From positions 67,612,100-67,676,099 of the forward strand of contig NW_026262712.1 in NCBI RefSeq assembly GCF_021869535.1: 64,000 nucleotides of DNA, read 5' to 3'. Shown here piece after piece: positions 1 through 14,000 of this stretch (position 1 is its first letter; each line of letters starts with the position of its first letter). Position numbers and translations under genes: made by a program. Under the pieces are notes generated by a model. It did no database searches. It saw only the letters and a list, made by a program, of their open reading frames with translations, and was not told the DNA's origin. The DNA is from Mytilus californianus. Lineage: Eukaryota > Mollusca > Bivalvia > Mytilida > Mytilidae.

Positions 1-38
1 GTTTTCATGACCCTAGCGAAAAAAAATGTAATTATAAG

Positions 39-193
39 TATTGAATGCTTCTTTTAGTAATTTTATAGGGTTGTAAAAGTGTTGACCGTGCGCACATTTT
101 TAGAATGAAGCACTTCTGCGCTTCATACAAAATATACCTCAATCAACGCTTTTACACCCCAAATAATTTACAAAAAGAAGCATTCAATTCTTA
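39..193. repeat. hairpin (foldback) element
   Basis: Two arms of about 65 bases are imperfect inverted copies (ATTGAATGCTTCTTTT at 39 against its complement near 178-193). They enclose a short loop with a GCGC core. A diverged fragment of the same arm, with GTGTAAAAGCGTCGACC, occurs near 40888. It lies in exchanger intron sequence downstream of exon 661-777. Confidence 0.6.
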
Positions 194-660
194 AATGAGC
201 AGCAATAGCCAAGTCAATGTTTTGGTACAGGAAACCCCAACAGTCAATTTGATCAAAAATTGAAATAACCATGTCCTGTATATGAATTTGTGTAAAATTG
301 GTTGAATTCTCTTTCAGTAATTTTCAAAGAATTGCTGATTAACAAAGAATGAAATGGACAATGTCAGAGGTGTGTCCCTGCAGCTGGACACTGTCAGGAA
401 ACATAATAATTCGTCTCCAGACAGAGGGCCAACAATAATATCTCTCTCATTAATAAGCCTATTTAATTACCATTGTCTTACAATCATAAAACAAAAATTA
501 CAATTTTCTTACAAAACAATTTTGTATGAAATGTTCAAATGTTTTTACAGAAAAAAATGCATTAAAAAACATTGGTTGGTCTGTTGAAATCAAGCATTGA
601 TGTTTCTAAAGATATCATAACATCTTATATAAAGAATAATACATTTATCACATTATTTAC
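194..660 (-). other. exchanger intron, nothing recognised
   Basis: AT-rich sequence following the donor at 660 on the minus strand. Neither strand encodes a hydrophobic helix expected of the next exchanger exon, so that exon lies beyond position 1. Confidence 0.5.
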
Positions 661-777
661 CTGAGATTCCAGAATCTTCTGTGGTCAGCTTGAGAAACAC
701 ATTAAAAAAAACGATTGCTGCACCATCGTTGAGAAGAGATTCACCCTCAATCACCATTGCCAATTTCTTTGATGCAC
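661..777 (-). CDS. exchanger exon with GESLLND ion-site motif
   Basis: A 117-nt exon (two bases, 38 codons, one base) bordered by ATTAG| on the 5' side and |GTAAATAA on the 3' side of the minus strand. It reads G-ASKKLAMVIEGESLLNDG and goes on to AAIVFFNVFLK and a short acidic loop. The N-D of ESLLND is the conserved sodium/proton-binding pair of CPA1 exchangers. It joins in phase 1 to the exon ending at 3442 to give LLSDLGASKK, an uninterrupted family motif. The next exon lies off the left edge. Confidence 0.85.
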
Positions 778-3700
778 CTAATCATATAAGTCATAAATTT
801 TCACATCATAGCATTTGCAAAACCATCATTTATTCAATTTCTGAACCATGTTAAGTTAAATTTTAGACTAAGTATAGTAACTTTTAAATTTGCATTATTA
901 GTTCAAACTGACAAAAACAGGAAGTGGATTAATAATCGATTTATAAAAAAAACAACTCGCAAATTACAACTTATCACTGTCAAGCTGCTGACCAAATATG
1001 TACCGGTAGTCATTCTGTTCACAACTATGTAAGAAAAGTGTGACAAAAATATTTGTTGGATGAAACAGGACAAGGTGAATGCAATATAACTCCACTCTAG
1101 GAGTGGAGGTTTATCTTGTAAACTGGGCCTTAATGCCTCTACTCCTTTTACACAAGGCTTCTAAAGTGCTATGCAGAATGATACAGATAAGTAAACACAA
1201 GTAAATACAAACTTGAGCAATTGGTTAAATAGGACTTGACCAATAAAACCAACTTAAAGTTATGGTTCAATTTTTTAAGGTCGCAGTTTGGTTTTTATTG
1301 TTTTAGACTTTTTCATATAATTAAACCAAAATTATATGCCATCCAGATTGCATAGTCAAACATTAAGGTACCTGACTATCTAAACGGACAATTTGATTAC
1401 AACAAGACAGCATTAAGTCATCCTGACAAGTATATTATAGAAAACCTTTTAGCATTAATTGGCAACAACTATCTTTATTTTGTGAAACTGATCACATGAA
1501 ATTGATTGGTTGGCTGTTAGGAGTTCATTTAAATACCTGCCAAATTCAGATTGAAACCAAATCAAAACCTTGGTTAAAAACAAAGATTCCCATCATTCTG
1601 ATGATGACCTTAATATCTTTTGAAAATTTAAAGTCAACTGAACCTGACAAGGATGTAACTTTACCAAGTCTTTGGACAAAAAAAATGTTGGATTAAAATG
1701 AGAATTAAACTTAAAGATTTTAAAATACTATATTTCATGTCTATAGTACTTTTGACCATATATTTGTGTGGTGGTCTAGCAGATTCTATCATTAGTTGAC
1801 CCTGTTTTGGCCTCAGGTGCCAATTTTAACAAAATTCTAGTCCCTCTTCTTAATAAACCATAAAAATAACAATACAAAAACACAGATATATATAGTTGTC
1901 TTATAATGATAATATATATATATTTAGAGTTATAATAAAGTATCAAGTGTAACAGATGTAATAATAAAAATTTATCAATGCTAATTTGTGTAAAGATTAT
2001 AAACTTTTCAACTTCTCTGTACTACTTAAACTCTATCATAACATGTTTTCTATAAAAGTGACACATCAAAATACTAGTGTATCTTCATTTTATTTAGTAT
2101 TTAGATATATAAGACTTCAATTCTTAAAGTACGTGAGAAATAAATTTTCAGTTCGGGACATTGGCAGTAAAACTCTTAAAATATGCATTTTAACAAAAAA
2201 ATACATAATTTTAATCTGCTAATGTATCTTTTTGTCAAAAAGCATAACAAATTTATTCATCTTTTGAAACATACAGGCATGCTGACACTTTAAAGTCAAA
2301 TGCACTTATTATTTGAATAAATCCTTTCTGCCTAAATTTACATCTACAATATTTTACATTATTATATTCCATTCATTTTCCTGTGAAAATGATTACTTAA
2401 TATAACCTAATACATTTATGTTATGCAAAAAACTGAACTATTAGAGGATGCTTAAAAGAAGAATGAAGTATGGTGGCAGACTTAAGTCTCGTGGATTAGG
2501 ATTATAACTCCATATCATTTATTAATGTTTGATCAAAAATGGATGTAAATTCATTGATGAGTAAAAAGAATGCAGGAAACGAAAATTCTTAACTATAATG
2601 TTAAAAAGAGGGCATTAATACAATTTTACTACAGCTCATAATAATAAAATATTGTTTAATATAAACAATTAATGAATATTCAGAAGCACATGCTAATATG
2701 GATCAGAAGGTACTCTTTTACTACTAAATTCATTAAAGGGGATCATGACATAAGTGTACTATTAACACAAAAAATTTGATATTAACTAGTGCTTCACAGA
2801 ATATTACAGAAGTTTTTAATGATTCCTACCCCCTACACAAAACCACTGTATTTCTAATATTGGTACCAATTCTTGATTGGTGGTATGCATCACTAACTTT
2901 GATTGGTGGTATGCATCACTATCTTTGATTGGTGGTATGCATCACTAACTTTGATTGGTGGTATGCATCACTTAAACTTTGATTGGTGGTTTGCATCACT
3001 AACTTTGATTGGTGGTATGCATCACTAACTTTATTCTTTTAAAAAATATCATTAGTTTATGCTGAATGCCAAGTATTGACAAAACCTTACTTTTGGTCCT
3101 TTCGTTCAGTTGAGCAAAAATAAATCTGCCTTTGAAATTGGGGGAAAGTAGTAAAAAATGGTTTGAAAAAAATCTACAAGGCCAAAAATAAAATTTAAAT
3201 TGTTTGATAAAGCCTATCTATCCACCTAAAAGGCAGCCTACCTGACAAATTTTGAAACATTTTTTCCTGCTCTATTTAACCTTGTTTTCTTGTCTAAAAC
3301 TTGTAAAAACGTTCTAGGTCACAATAAAAAATTTCCTACCTACCCTACAAGGCATGGGTAGGCAACATCAAACAAACAATTTGTTAAGGGTGGCCCAACA
3401 TTTCAGGAATTGAATATTTCTATGAGTTAATTTCACTGTACCTAAGTCGCTTAGTAATGCCACAACTGCCACAGGATCAGTGGCACTCAGGATAGAACCA
3501 AACATCATCCCTTCATTCCAATTCCATCCATATGTAAACAGATATCTGGCCAACAAACAGGTAAAAACTGATGCCAAAGCTGAAAAAGATGTACATTTTT
3601 ATAATTATCCAACATGCAACTTTTGCAATTGTGTAGGCCAAGCTTTAGGTGATACTTAATTTTGTAAAAAAAAACAATAATAAAAATTGCTTTTTATTAA

Positions 3701-6700
3701 TTCCCCACCTAATCCAATGCAAGATTATGTTCTTGGGTTTCAGAGTAGCATAACTACTGACAGAAAAATGGTTTTTATATCTCTAAACATAAATTGAATA
3801 CACAATTGGATGTTAACTTAATGAACCCAGAAAAACCTATGAAATAGATAAACAGAATTTAGTTTAAAATCATGAAAATGGAAAATTGTACAAGATAAAC
3901 CTCTGCAAACCTAACTATTTGTGAAAACTATTTTTAATACAAAGCAGTATATATAAATATATTATATAATAATTACTAACCAAGACCAGGAATAGCCAGG
4001 ACAACAACTTGTACAAATGTTTTAACAAAGGTATGAAAATCCATGGCAAAGGCTGATTCAAAAATGAGGACTGGTAAGAAGATGTGGAGTATAAGATGTG
4101 GATCAGAGTCAACCACTTTGGCATAAATATGGATCTCATCATACTGTCCGGAAAGTAGTCCAAATAAAATCCCAAGTACAAGAAGGACAACTGTGTACGG
4201 CAAACGGATCTTAAATCCTTTCAGGAGTCTTCTCACTAAAGCTGAAAAAGAAAATACATAATTATTTATTTCATCCTTCAACAGTATTATAGAAAATTTA
4301 ACACTTAACATTACATGTTCATGCATCGACTTATTGACTGATTTGGACAGAGTTTGACAGTACTTGGATTTTATTACTACAAGTTGGGATTACTTTTTCT
4401 TTATTCTATTTGGTTTTCCGTGGACTATTTTGATAGTCTGAAAAAACTGCTACTTTACAATTTCCATATTCAGGGAGTAGAACACAGACTTTAGTTTGTC
4501 AAATTATTTTGATTACTGAAATTTTCAAGCTATATTGGAAACCATTCTTTATATATCCTGATTACAGCAGATACGGATCCAGGATTTTGAAATAGGAGGA
4601 GGGGCCCAAACTAAGCAATGTTTGGAGCGGAACAGGTAAAAAGTCTGCATGAACCATAAATGTAGCTCTGAGCCTCCCTTAATCCACCTCTGTCTAGAAT
4701 GGAGCCAGTATGTGAAGTGAAATTTGGAAGATACGTGTACATTTATGTTGAGACATGATAGAGAAGTACTGCTTTGCCATTGTATTACATAGTGTTAGCT
4801 GTCTTCTAAGTTATTGTGTTTACCATGTTTACATGTTTAAATGTTTAATGCTGTCTATTTGCACTTACATTTAAAACTAATTGATTTGTGTCTCATCTGT
4901 GATCAAAGAGTCAAACAGACATTATCAAGTTTATAATCATCTCCAAATAAATTAAAGAGTTTATGTATGGTTTCATTGACACAAGGTGTTGCAGAGATTT
5001 ATATTTTGATCAGGAGTTTTATATCTTGATCAGTTACCGGATATAGACTTTGTACAGTTACATGTAGTTATAATTTATTAAAATTAATAACCAAAATCAA
5101 CCTATACTACATTGTACTACAAAAGTACATGGAATGCTTCCTTAGGTATTCATTAGTTGAAGAAATTTTACTTCATATTTTTTCTTATTAATTAACAGCA
5201 GTTACTTGATTTACATTTCATGCATGTATATAATTTCTGTAACAGCAGCCATTCAATATCCCAGTACATGTACATAAATAACTTGGATTATTTCATAATT
5301 GAACTATAAACTATTATTATAAGTACATGTATGTTTAATTATGCATGCTTTCTTCTTTCTATTGAAATAATTTGCCTGAATAAATTTTCATCTTAGGCCA
5401 CTCCAAATTTATAGTTTAGTTCTTCAGATTGTTAATAATTGAAAACTATTTTATTTCTTCAAATTTTCATTTTTTCAGAGGTGAAAAAATTTTCTTCTCA
5501 TGAGCAATATTATTTTTAAATCTTTTTCTTTAAATTAATGCATATGCAAGTTATCTTCTTCTTACCTGCAACATTATTTTTCACTCTCTTTTTTCTAATT
5601 ATGAAAATGAACTTCATTCAAGTAGCCATTCAGCTATTTGTGTTTTTATATCACTCATATCTTAAGTCCTAAGCTAGACGATTCTACATTTATCCTCATT
5701 TCTCGGACACATGAACTAGTTGTCTCATTGGCAATCATACCACATCTTCTTATTTTTATATAAACATCATTGAAGGAGACTTCCTCCATTAGATCTTTGC
5801 ATATAAGTGTTTGCCTGCAGTCCTTAATTAAAGCTGCAAACATTTCAAAAAGTATATGTGGTTACTACTGAAGAATGTTTTGATAGAAGCAATTCCTGCT
5901 ATTACATAGGGAATAGAATTACATTAGATATAATTGTTAAATGCTTAAGTCATCATGGTCATCTAGGATTGATGACTTAAATTTGCAATCACTACATAAT
6001 TTTTTTTTGTTATAAACCAACCATTTTACTTTCATTTCTTTCAATCAAAACACGATATTAAGGTATATGTTTTTCTCCTTGTTGAAGACCTTACCATTGC
6101 CTATAATTGTTTCTCTAATTCTTCGTCAATTTATCCCTTTCTGCACCCATTGTATAAAAAAAATTTAATCAACGTGTGGTTCGTTTGATCTCAATTCTTC
6201 ATTGGTTAAAATCCGATTATGACGTCGAATTTTCTTGCTTTCCTCTGAATTTCCTATTGTGACGGCATGAAAAAAGGCGACCATGCCTGATGACGTCACA
6301 TAGAAAGAACACATCTTTTTGCAGATCATTCGAAAAGAAGGAATAAATTTGCCTGCGTATTGTTTGAAAATCATTAGAGAAACAGATTCCACCACCAAAT
6401 CTCGTGTAATACGATATTTATCCACTCTCGACAGTTAAATTTTAAATATTTAAAACGCTCGGCGAGCCTTGCGTTTTAAATTTGAAAATTTAACTGTCTC
6501 GAGTGGATAAATATCGTATCACACTCGATGCAGTGGTAGAATCTATATTTACATCCACTTCATTTGAACTTTGATGGATATTTGTCTCATTTTGGCAATC
6601 ATATCACATCTCCTTGTTTTTATATGGGACTCCCTCCTCCTCCTCATTTCTCAGGCAAGTTGGTTAATACAAATATTCCTTTCCATCGTGATAAAACAAC

Positions 6701-7971
6701 AAATTTGTAAAACTACTTCCATGGTTGGTTGCTTCATTTCATAGTGCCTTCACATGTTTTATTCTTTTCAATCACACAAATGACTTACATTTGTGCAATG
6801 AAGTTTTGTAGTGAGGCAAGCAGTTCCATACTGGAAGTTTTATCGAAGAGTAACTTTAAACACTCCATATTGTTTAAATGTTCTGAACCAGACATGAATT
6901 GAACATTAGGGGATATTATGATTAAATCACTTGTTTTGGGTTTTTTTAAAGGGGGGTGGGGGGGGGGGGGGGGTGGGGGGGGGGTAATCAAGACTAAACA
7001 TTAATCATTAAATACTGTCACCAGAGGTCAAAAGCACTAGCTGCTTAAAGAAAACTAGCCAAGTCTAGTAATTTCACCAGATCATAGTTATTTTACATGT
7101 TTTAAGGGATAGCATATTGGATGAACATCCCCTAAACTTGAGGTCTTCACCAAAAATGTTTTAATTTGCTGATCTACTACTGGGAAAAGTATACTTAAGT
7201 CAATACATTATGTCCCAGGTGTTATGTTAACAGGTTGGGCCACACTTCATTTGGTATTAAATTTATAGTGTAAAAATTCCTAATTTTGGATTTCACACAC
7301 ATGTATTTCAGTGAAAATATAAAAAGTGCATTTGCATGTTTAAATCAATTAAAGAACCTTAGTGAGCGCGCTCACATACCCCACGTCCCCACATTGTCAT
7401 TGGAGAAATAAAATAAGTGTGTGGTTTGAGAGGAGTTGCGATGACAAAAGGTTGCAGTAGTATATTGGGCAAATAAGTTCAAAGGGGCGTTACTCCTGGA
7501 AAAAAATTTGAATCGTAATTTCCTGTTGATATGCACATCTACGTAGTATGTCCTTATTATCTGAAATGTTTCATGAAATTCTGTTGTGTGGTTTGAGAGG
7601 AGTTGCGATGACAAAAGGTTGCGTTGCAGTAGTATATTGGGCAAATAAGTTCAAAGGGGCGTAACTCCTGGAAAAAAAATTGAATCGTAATTTCCTGTCA
7701 ATATGCACATCTACGTAGTATGTCCTTATTATCTGAAAAGGTTTCATAAAATTCTGTTGTGTGGTTTGAGAGGAGTTGCGATGACAAACTGTTGCAGTAG
7801 TACATTAAAGTAAGTAAATAAGTTCAAAGGGGCGTAACTCATGGAAAAAAAATTGAATCGTAATTTCCTGTCGATATGCACAACTACATAGTATATCCTT
7901 ATTATCTAAAAAGGTTTCGTGAAATTCTGCTGTGTGGTTTGAGAGGAGTTGTGATGACAAGAAACAGGACT

Positions 7972-8023
<52 letters not shown>

Positions 8024-11000
8024 AACTGGCTCTCTCTTACCCTCCCACTGAAAGTGTAATTATCATGTTACATTCATGTAATATAAAATCGTAACTAATA
8101 TCCAAGTCATCAATCTCTTTGGTTTGTCTGTTCCTGCCGAGCAGCCAGGTGTTTCTCTATGAATACTTCGAGCTTCCTCCACCAAATTGACAGACTTTTT
8201 CCGATGTCATAGCACTCCTTTTGTGTTGGGGTGGGGATTGTTCTTGTAAATATTGTTTTAAATACGTTAGTGACACATCTCCATTAATTCGGATATGGAG
8301 TGTACATGGATTCCACTGTACCCTAGCAGGCTGCTCTCATGGGGTGCTCTGAATAACGGAGGGATCTACGTACATACATTAATCAGGTATTCAGAACAAT
8401 TCAAAAGATGTTGACTTTTGACTAGTCTATGTTAAATAGTTAAGTATCAGATTGCAATTTACAATATTTTCCCCCAAAAAAAATTAAACCAAAAATACAT
8501 TTTCGTCCCCAGGAAAAATATATGGTTAAGGTTCATGTTGACCTTTTGGCTAAAATGGCTGTGAATACACCTCAAAATATACTCGGAGTACAGACAAACA
8601 TGTGCATCTGGTATAGTTTTAAGGCATAGATATTAAAACAAGGAATTATTTGAATCTGGAATAATTTTGAATTCTGGAAAATTGATTAGAAATGTATGAT
8701 GAAAACTAACCCAACTAAATAGGGTTAGCCATGTGTGCATGGCTAAGGTTAATTTTACTTTCACTATCATTTCAGTATGAACTAACTAACCCACCTTAGC
8801 CATGAGCGCATGGCTAACCCTATTTAGTTGGGTTAGTTTTCATCATATATTTCTCATCAATTTTCCAGAATTCAAAATTATTCCAGATTCAAATAATTCC
8901 TTGTTTTAAAGAGGTTGGGAACAAATCCCCTATATCATATATATGGTGATAATACCTGTATAAAGTGATTACCATTCTATATATATAGAGGGATAAAATT
9001 ATCCCTCTATAGAGAGATATATTTGTTTAGACTGGATTTAAAGCAGAACATGGCATGACATCTACTTATGTCAGTAACCTGCAACATTGGATGCACAAAT
9101 TAATGTACTAAATTTAATATGCACATGTGACATGTCTGGTTTACTGCTAAACTGACTGAATATACAATCTATTGTTCATCATAATTGAAAGCTGTGATGA
9201 GCAGGTAAATTCCACTCAGTTATGCCTCAATGAACAGATTTCTATTGTTAAATTTAACATAATTTTAAAGGTCAACTGTCCCTATTGTTGTTGATCAGGT
9301 GCTCAGATAGGTACACAATAGATTGCAAGTTCTGTCACTTTAGCAGAAAACTGGGCATTAGTAAAGTGCAATAATTGATACCTATAATCATGATAATGCT
9401 GTAAATCCAGCCTGAGCAAATATATCCCTCTATAGAGAGATAATTTTATAATTTTATCCCTTCGGATCCAGGATTTTAGGTTAGGAGGAGCGAAACTTAA
9501 ATATTAGCCGAGCAGAGCGAGGCGAACATTTTTTTGAAGAAAATTATCAAAATATTCTTTATTAAGCTGAGGACAACCCATGCTTTGCATATTTTTGGGG
9601 GGCACACACCCGCCACGCCCCCGCCTGAATCCAACCCTGATTATCACCCTGTACATGATATAGGGGGTTCGTTCCCAACCTGTTAAACCAAAATAAACAG
9701 AGTTTGGAAAGATGTTTGAGAACAGGGGCTGATCCAGCCATTTATAAAAGAGGGGTCCTAACCCAGGATAAAGGGCCTGGGGGGTTCCAACTATATGTCC
9801 CCATTCAAATGCATTGATCGTGAAAAAAAAGGGGGGTTCCAACCCCCGGAACACCCTCCCACCTGGAGAACTTCCCCACAGTTAATAATTGAGGTGGACT
9901 GTATTGCTTGACATGTACAATAGAGGTACAATAAAAAAATATCTAACAACAGGTGATTTGGTGATTTAAAATGTGCCACCGAGTTGGAACATATAACATG
10001 TATAAAGTGAAACTCGAGTGTTGGTAAAATTTTTATCATATGTTCTGACCAAGGATTTGTATAGTAAGACCCCACTATCAGGTCAGGAATAACCATTAAT
10101 TGGTGGATTATACCTTAATTCAGGTATAATCCACCATTTGACATATAATGGGATACACCAATTGAGGTATAATGCAGTTTTTATCCAAAAAAAAATTTTA
10201 AGATATATATTGGAGCATCTTTTTGCATTTACCATAACAAGCTTTAATGACCACTTAATGATGACATGTAATTGATTCTGACACTTCATGCTGCAATTTG
10301 TTAGAGAAACCTAAAAAGTAATATGATCCTCCTTTTCCTACTTAAAAATTCTGAGTTTTCATCTATTAAAGCTTATTTTTGTTCTGTAGTCTCTTCCTGT
10401 CCATTTCGACTAACAAATCTAAAATTTGTAACTGATGCAGACTTAAGGAAAGCTATGTGAATATCCATCAATTGGTGGATTATACCTCAATTGAGGTATA
10501 ATTCACATTTCCACCAAACGCAGCACTGGAAGTCAGAAGCAATTACATGTCATTAAGGTTCATGTGGACCCTTTGACTAAAATGGCTGCATTTTCACCTC
10601 AAAATTTACTCTGAGTGCAGACAAACCTGAGTATCTGGATAAATTTTAAGGCATAGCATGATCTAGATAAATGAAATTCAAATACATTTTCTCTTTAAGA
10701 AAATTAAAAACTTATATGGATTTTGCAGTGCACTTTTTTTCATTCCTCCAGACGGTGCCAAAATAAACAAAGTTGGGAAAGAGGTTTGAGAACTTTCCCA
10801 CAGGTAATAATTCAAGTTACAAAAATGTACATCCCAGCTCCTTTGTTCTACCAGGGGTGGTCTGAGCCACATCATCCCTACCAGATCACCCCAGCTTGAG
10901 TTTCTTTGTTTTGCATGCTTTCCTTTGTTTTGAAACATTTTGGCGGGAATGCCTAATCCACAATAAAGCTTAGAAATATTTATTGAGAAAAGACACACTT

Positions 11001-14000
11001 TCAAAATTTATGTTGAAAAAATCCATTGTCTATGCTGGGATTCGAACTCAAGACCTTTGGCATATCAACTCACGACACATACCCCTACACCAGGACGACT
11101 GGATACCAACTCTCAGTAATTTAACATATTTAAAGGAAGTAATATATTTTCATAAGAGGGGCGAGTTGGCAGACCTTTATTCGGTGGGATTTTAACCCTT
11201 TTCATAAATAAGGCGAGTTGTCAGACTGATTGTTCAACAGGATTTTATCCTTTTTCATAAGTGGGGAGAGTTGGTAAACAAGAGTGATTTAGTGTGGGCC
11301 GATTGGCCAGTGGGGCGAGTTGACATGGTTTCATATCTAAACATCGTGTTCGGGGGTCATACAGGGTATATATTATATAGTAATACATAAGGTATATTAT
11401 AATGGTTGTGTGGCGTTCTAAACTAGATTTTATGAATTGTAAATGGTTTTTCGTCTAATCTAAAACAGCTGGGATGTAAAATAGTTATCCTATTCGGACT
11501 TGGTGTGTCAGTGTTAGATCACCCTCTGGCCTCCGCCCATCTGGGTGATCTTACACTGACACACCAAGTCCGAATGGGATAACTATTACTGAACTGTATT
11601 GATTGACATTAACAATCGAGGGACAATAGATACCCAACAATAATTGGTGATTTAAACTGTGTGGACCATATTAAGTGAAACTCAACTGTCTGTTAATTTT
11701 ATCATCTTCTGCAGGGACGAAAAAAAGTGCACTGCAAAATCCAGCTAAGTTTTAAATTTTCTAAAACATAAAATACAAATCCAGTGAATTTTATTTACCT
11801 AGGGCATGCTATGCCTTGAAAACTTTTCCAGATGAACAGGTTAGTCTGTACTTTTTGAGTAAATTTTGAGGTGAAAACTCAGCCATTTTAGCCAAAGGGT
11901 CCACATGAACCTTGAATGAGTACTTATCAAAGCTAAAGATGGAATATGCAAAAAGATGCTCGAATTTAAAATTTAAATTTTTTTGTGATAAAAACTAGGT
12001 CTATCAACCAATTAGTCAATCTCACTATATGTCAAATGGTGGATTATACCTCGCAATTGAGATATAATCCATCAATTAATGGTTATTCCTGACCTGACTA
12101 TACAAATCCTTGTTCTGACACAGCAAAATCCAGCTATTAAAGTTTTCATTTTCTACAACAACGAATGCATTTGAATTTTATTTACCTAGGTCATGCTATG
12201 CCCTAAAATTTAATTTGACCACAGAAAATTTACATATGAAAAGAGTGGATACCTCGCTTGTTACGCTCACAGGACAAATTCTTTCCGAGTTTCCCGCGGT
12301 TTTAGTGTGTCTAAATTCGATACGGGGCCGGATGCAGCCAGTATTATGCGGATCTAGAGAACCCTTTTAATCACTGGCGATGGAGCCGGGAGGGGGAATA
12401 GGGAGGCCACTTTCAAAAGAGGGGGCAAAACTATGTTTAAGCCCCTTCTTAATGGCAAATAAAAAAAACTGCACTTTAAACATTCCCTTGATGGACGACC
12501 TATTTTCAAAATCCTAAATCTGCATCTGTTTCTCTCAGTATGTTATTTTCATTGCTATTTTAATATATGTAGGACCACCAAAGTGCATTTAAAAAAAGCA
12601 ACCTCACATAGAATTTTAACAGTCACGGACTAGTTATCAAATCTGTGTTTAAATGTGTGTTATCTACCATAATTATGATCACATGTTTTTGTAAGATTTG
12701 TTTTTTAAGTTAATTTTTTTTTGGTGGAAGGGGGATATACAAGTATATTGTTTCCAGTGGTCAGTTGAAGAGTTTTTTCCCGAAAGTAGCTTGTTTATAA
12801 TTTGACAATGCATTTTTTTAATTTATCTTGGAGCTTAGCACTCGAGTTATTCTAAACCACTAGTATTTAAATTCTTGCCAGTATATGCATGGGTATGCAT
12901 TCACGTATTAGAGGCAGATACATATAGTGTAGAGGGCTAACGTAGTTTGTACTTCAGTTTTGATACTGACAGAAGTGTTAAATTGGTATAAATTCCTATA
13001 TTAATGTATTTGACTATAGTATGTGCGTGCAAGATTTCCTTGTCTATTCAATGGGATTTCGGGTAGTTAGTGATAGCTTTCCAAAGATAGCTAGTTTGTC
13101 CAAGAATGTTTCCACTCAAAGGAATATGGTAATGGAAGAAGTGTTTGTGGGGATGGGTGGATTTTTCAAAATCGTAAAAAAATATTTTATATGGATTCTC
13201 AAATATTTTGGCCTCGAGCACCACTTACATAATAGTTATTGAAAAACTGGTCATTATCGGGATATATGGACTGCCCACAGGACAGTGGTATTGACTAAGA
13301 CAGTGATAGTGACTGAGCCGTAGGCGAGGTCATTTTCGCTGTCGCAGTCAATACCACTGACCTACGGGCAGTCCATGTATCACAATAATGACCAGTTCTT
13401 CAATAACTATTATGTTTATTTCATTGAGGAACCATGTTTTTACAAATTCTCATAAATTAATAATGTTCAAAGAAAACTCGAGTTATTGTACGATTTCTAT
13501 AGCAAATAGTGAAGAACAGTTGTAGTAATACACCTAATCGCTATATATATTTATTCCATTCCGGATAAGTTCTAAAATTACACAACTTTTTCATCCAGTT
13601 GAAGCTATCTGGGGCCCTGTTTTAACAATGCACCATGCATGATACTTTTTAATGAGACCTGTTTAAAACATCGTAATTACTTCAAACAAAATATTTTTTT
13701 GACTATAATTTGAGTTTCGAAAAAGTGGATCATAATCTATCAAAGTTTGCTATTGATCGCTTTCTAAATTTTTCCCTCCCTCAGCTCGTTACAGATGACC
13801 TTTGTTGTTTACCCTGTTGACCCAAACAGGAAGTTGTCTAAATGACTGTTTTTTCCGGATTGGACTAAATAGCGATAAGGTGTATACATGTAATAATGTA
13901 ACATGTGACCAATAAGTCACTGCCATTCATTTAAGTGCATTTTTTCAGTATATGAATACTAAATAAAGCCTCTATAATTTTATAATTCACCAAAAACATA

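Noticed and set aside
5655-5843. Possible additional exchanger exon (minus strand, acceptor TTTGCAG)
   Set aside because: The frame quickly enters the dispersed repeat end, and the flanking exons already join in phase without it.
6165-6425. 86-codon minus-strand frame
   Set aside because: Its start overlaps one arm of the 6385-6543 hairpin; no motif, and not in phase with exchanger exons.
9504-10096. Frames of 100-116 codons on the minus strand
   Set aside because: They cross G/C-rich dispersed repeats and the composite inverted repeat; no protein motif.
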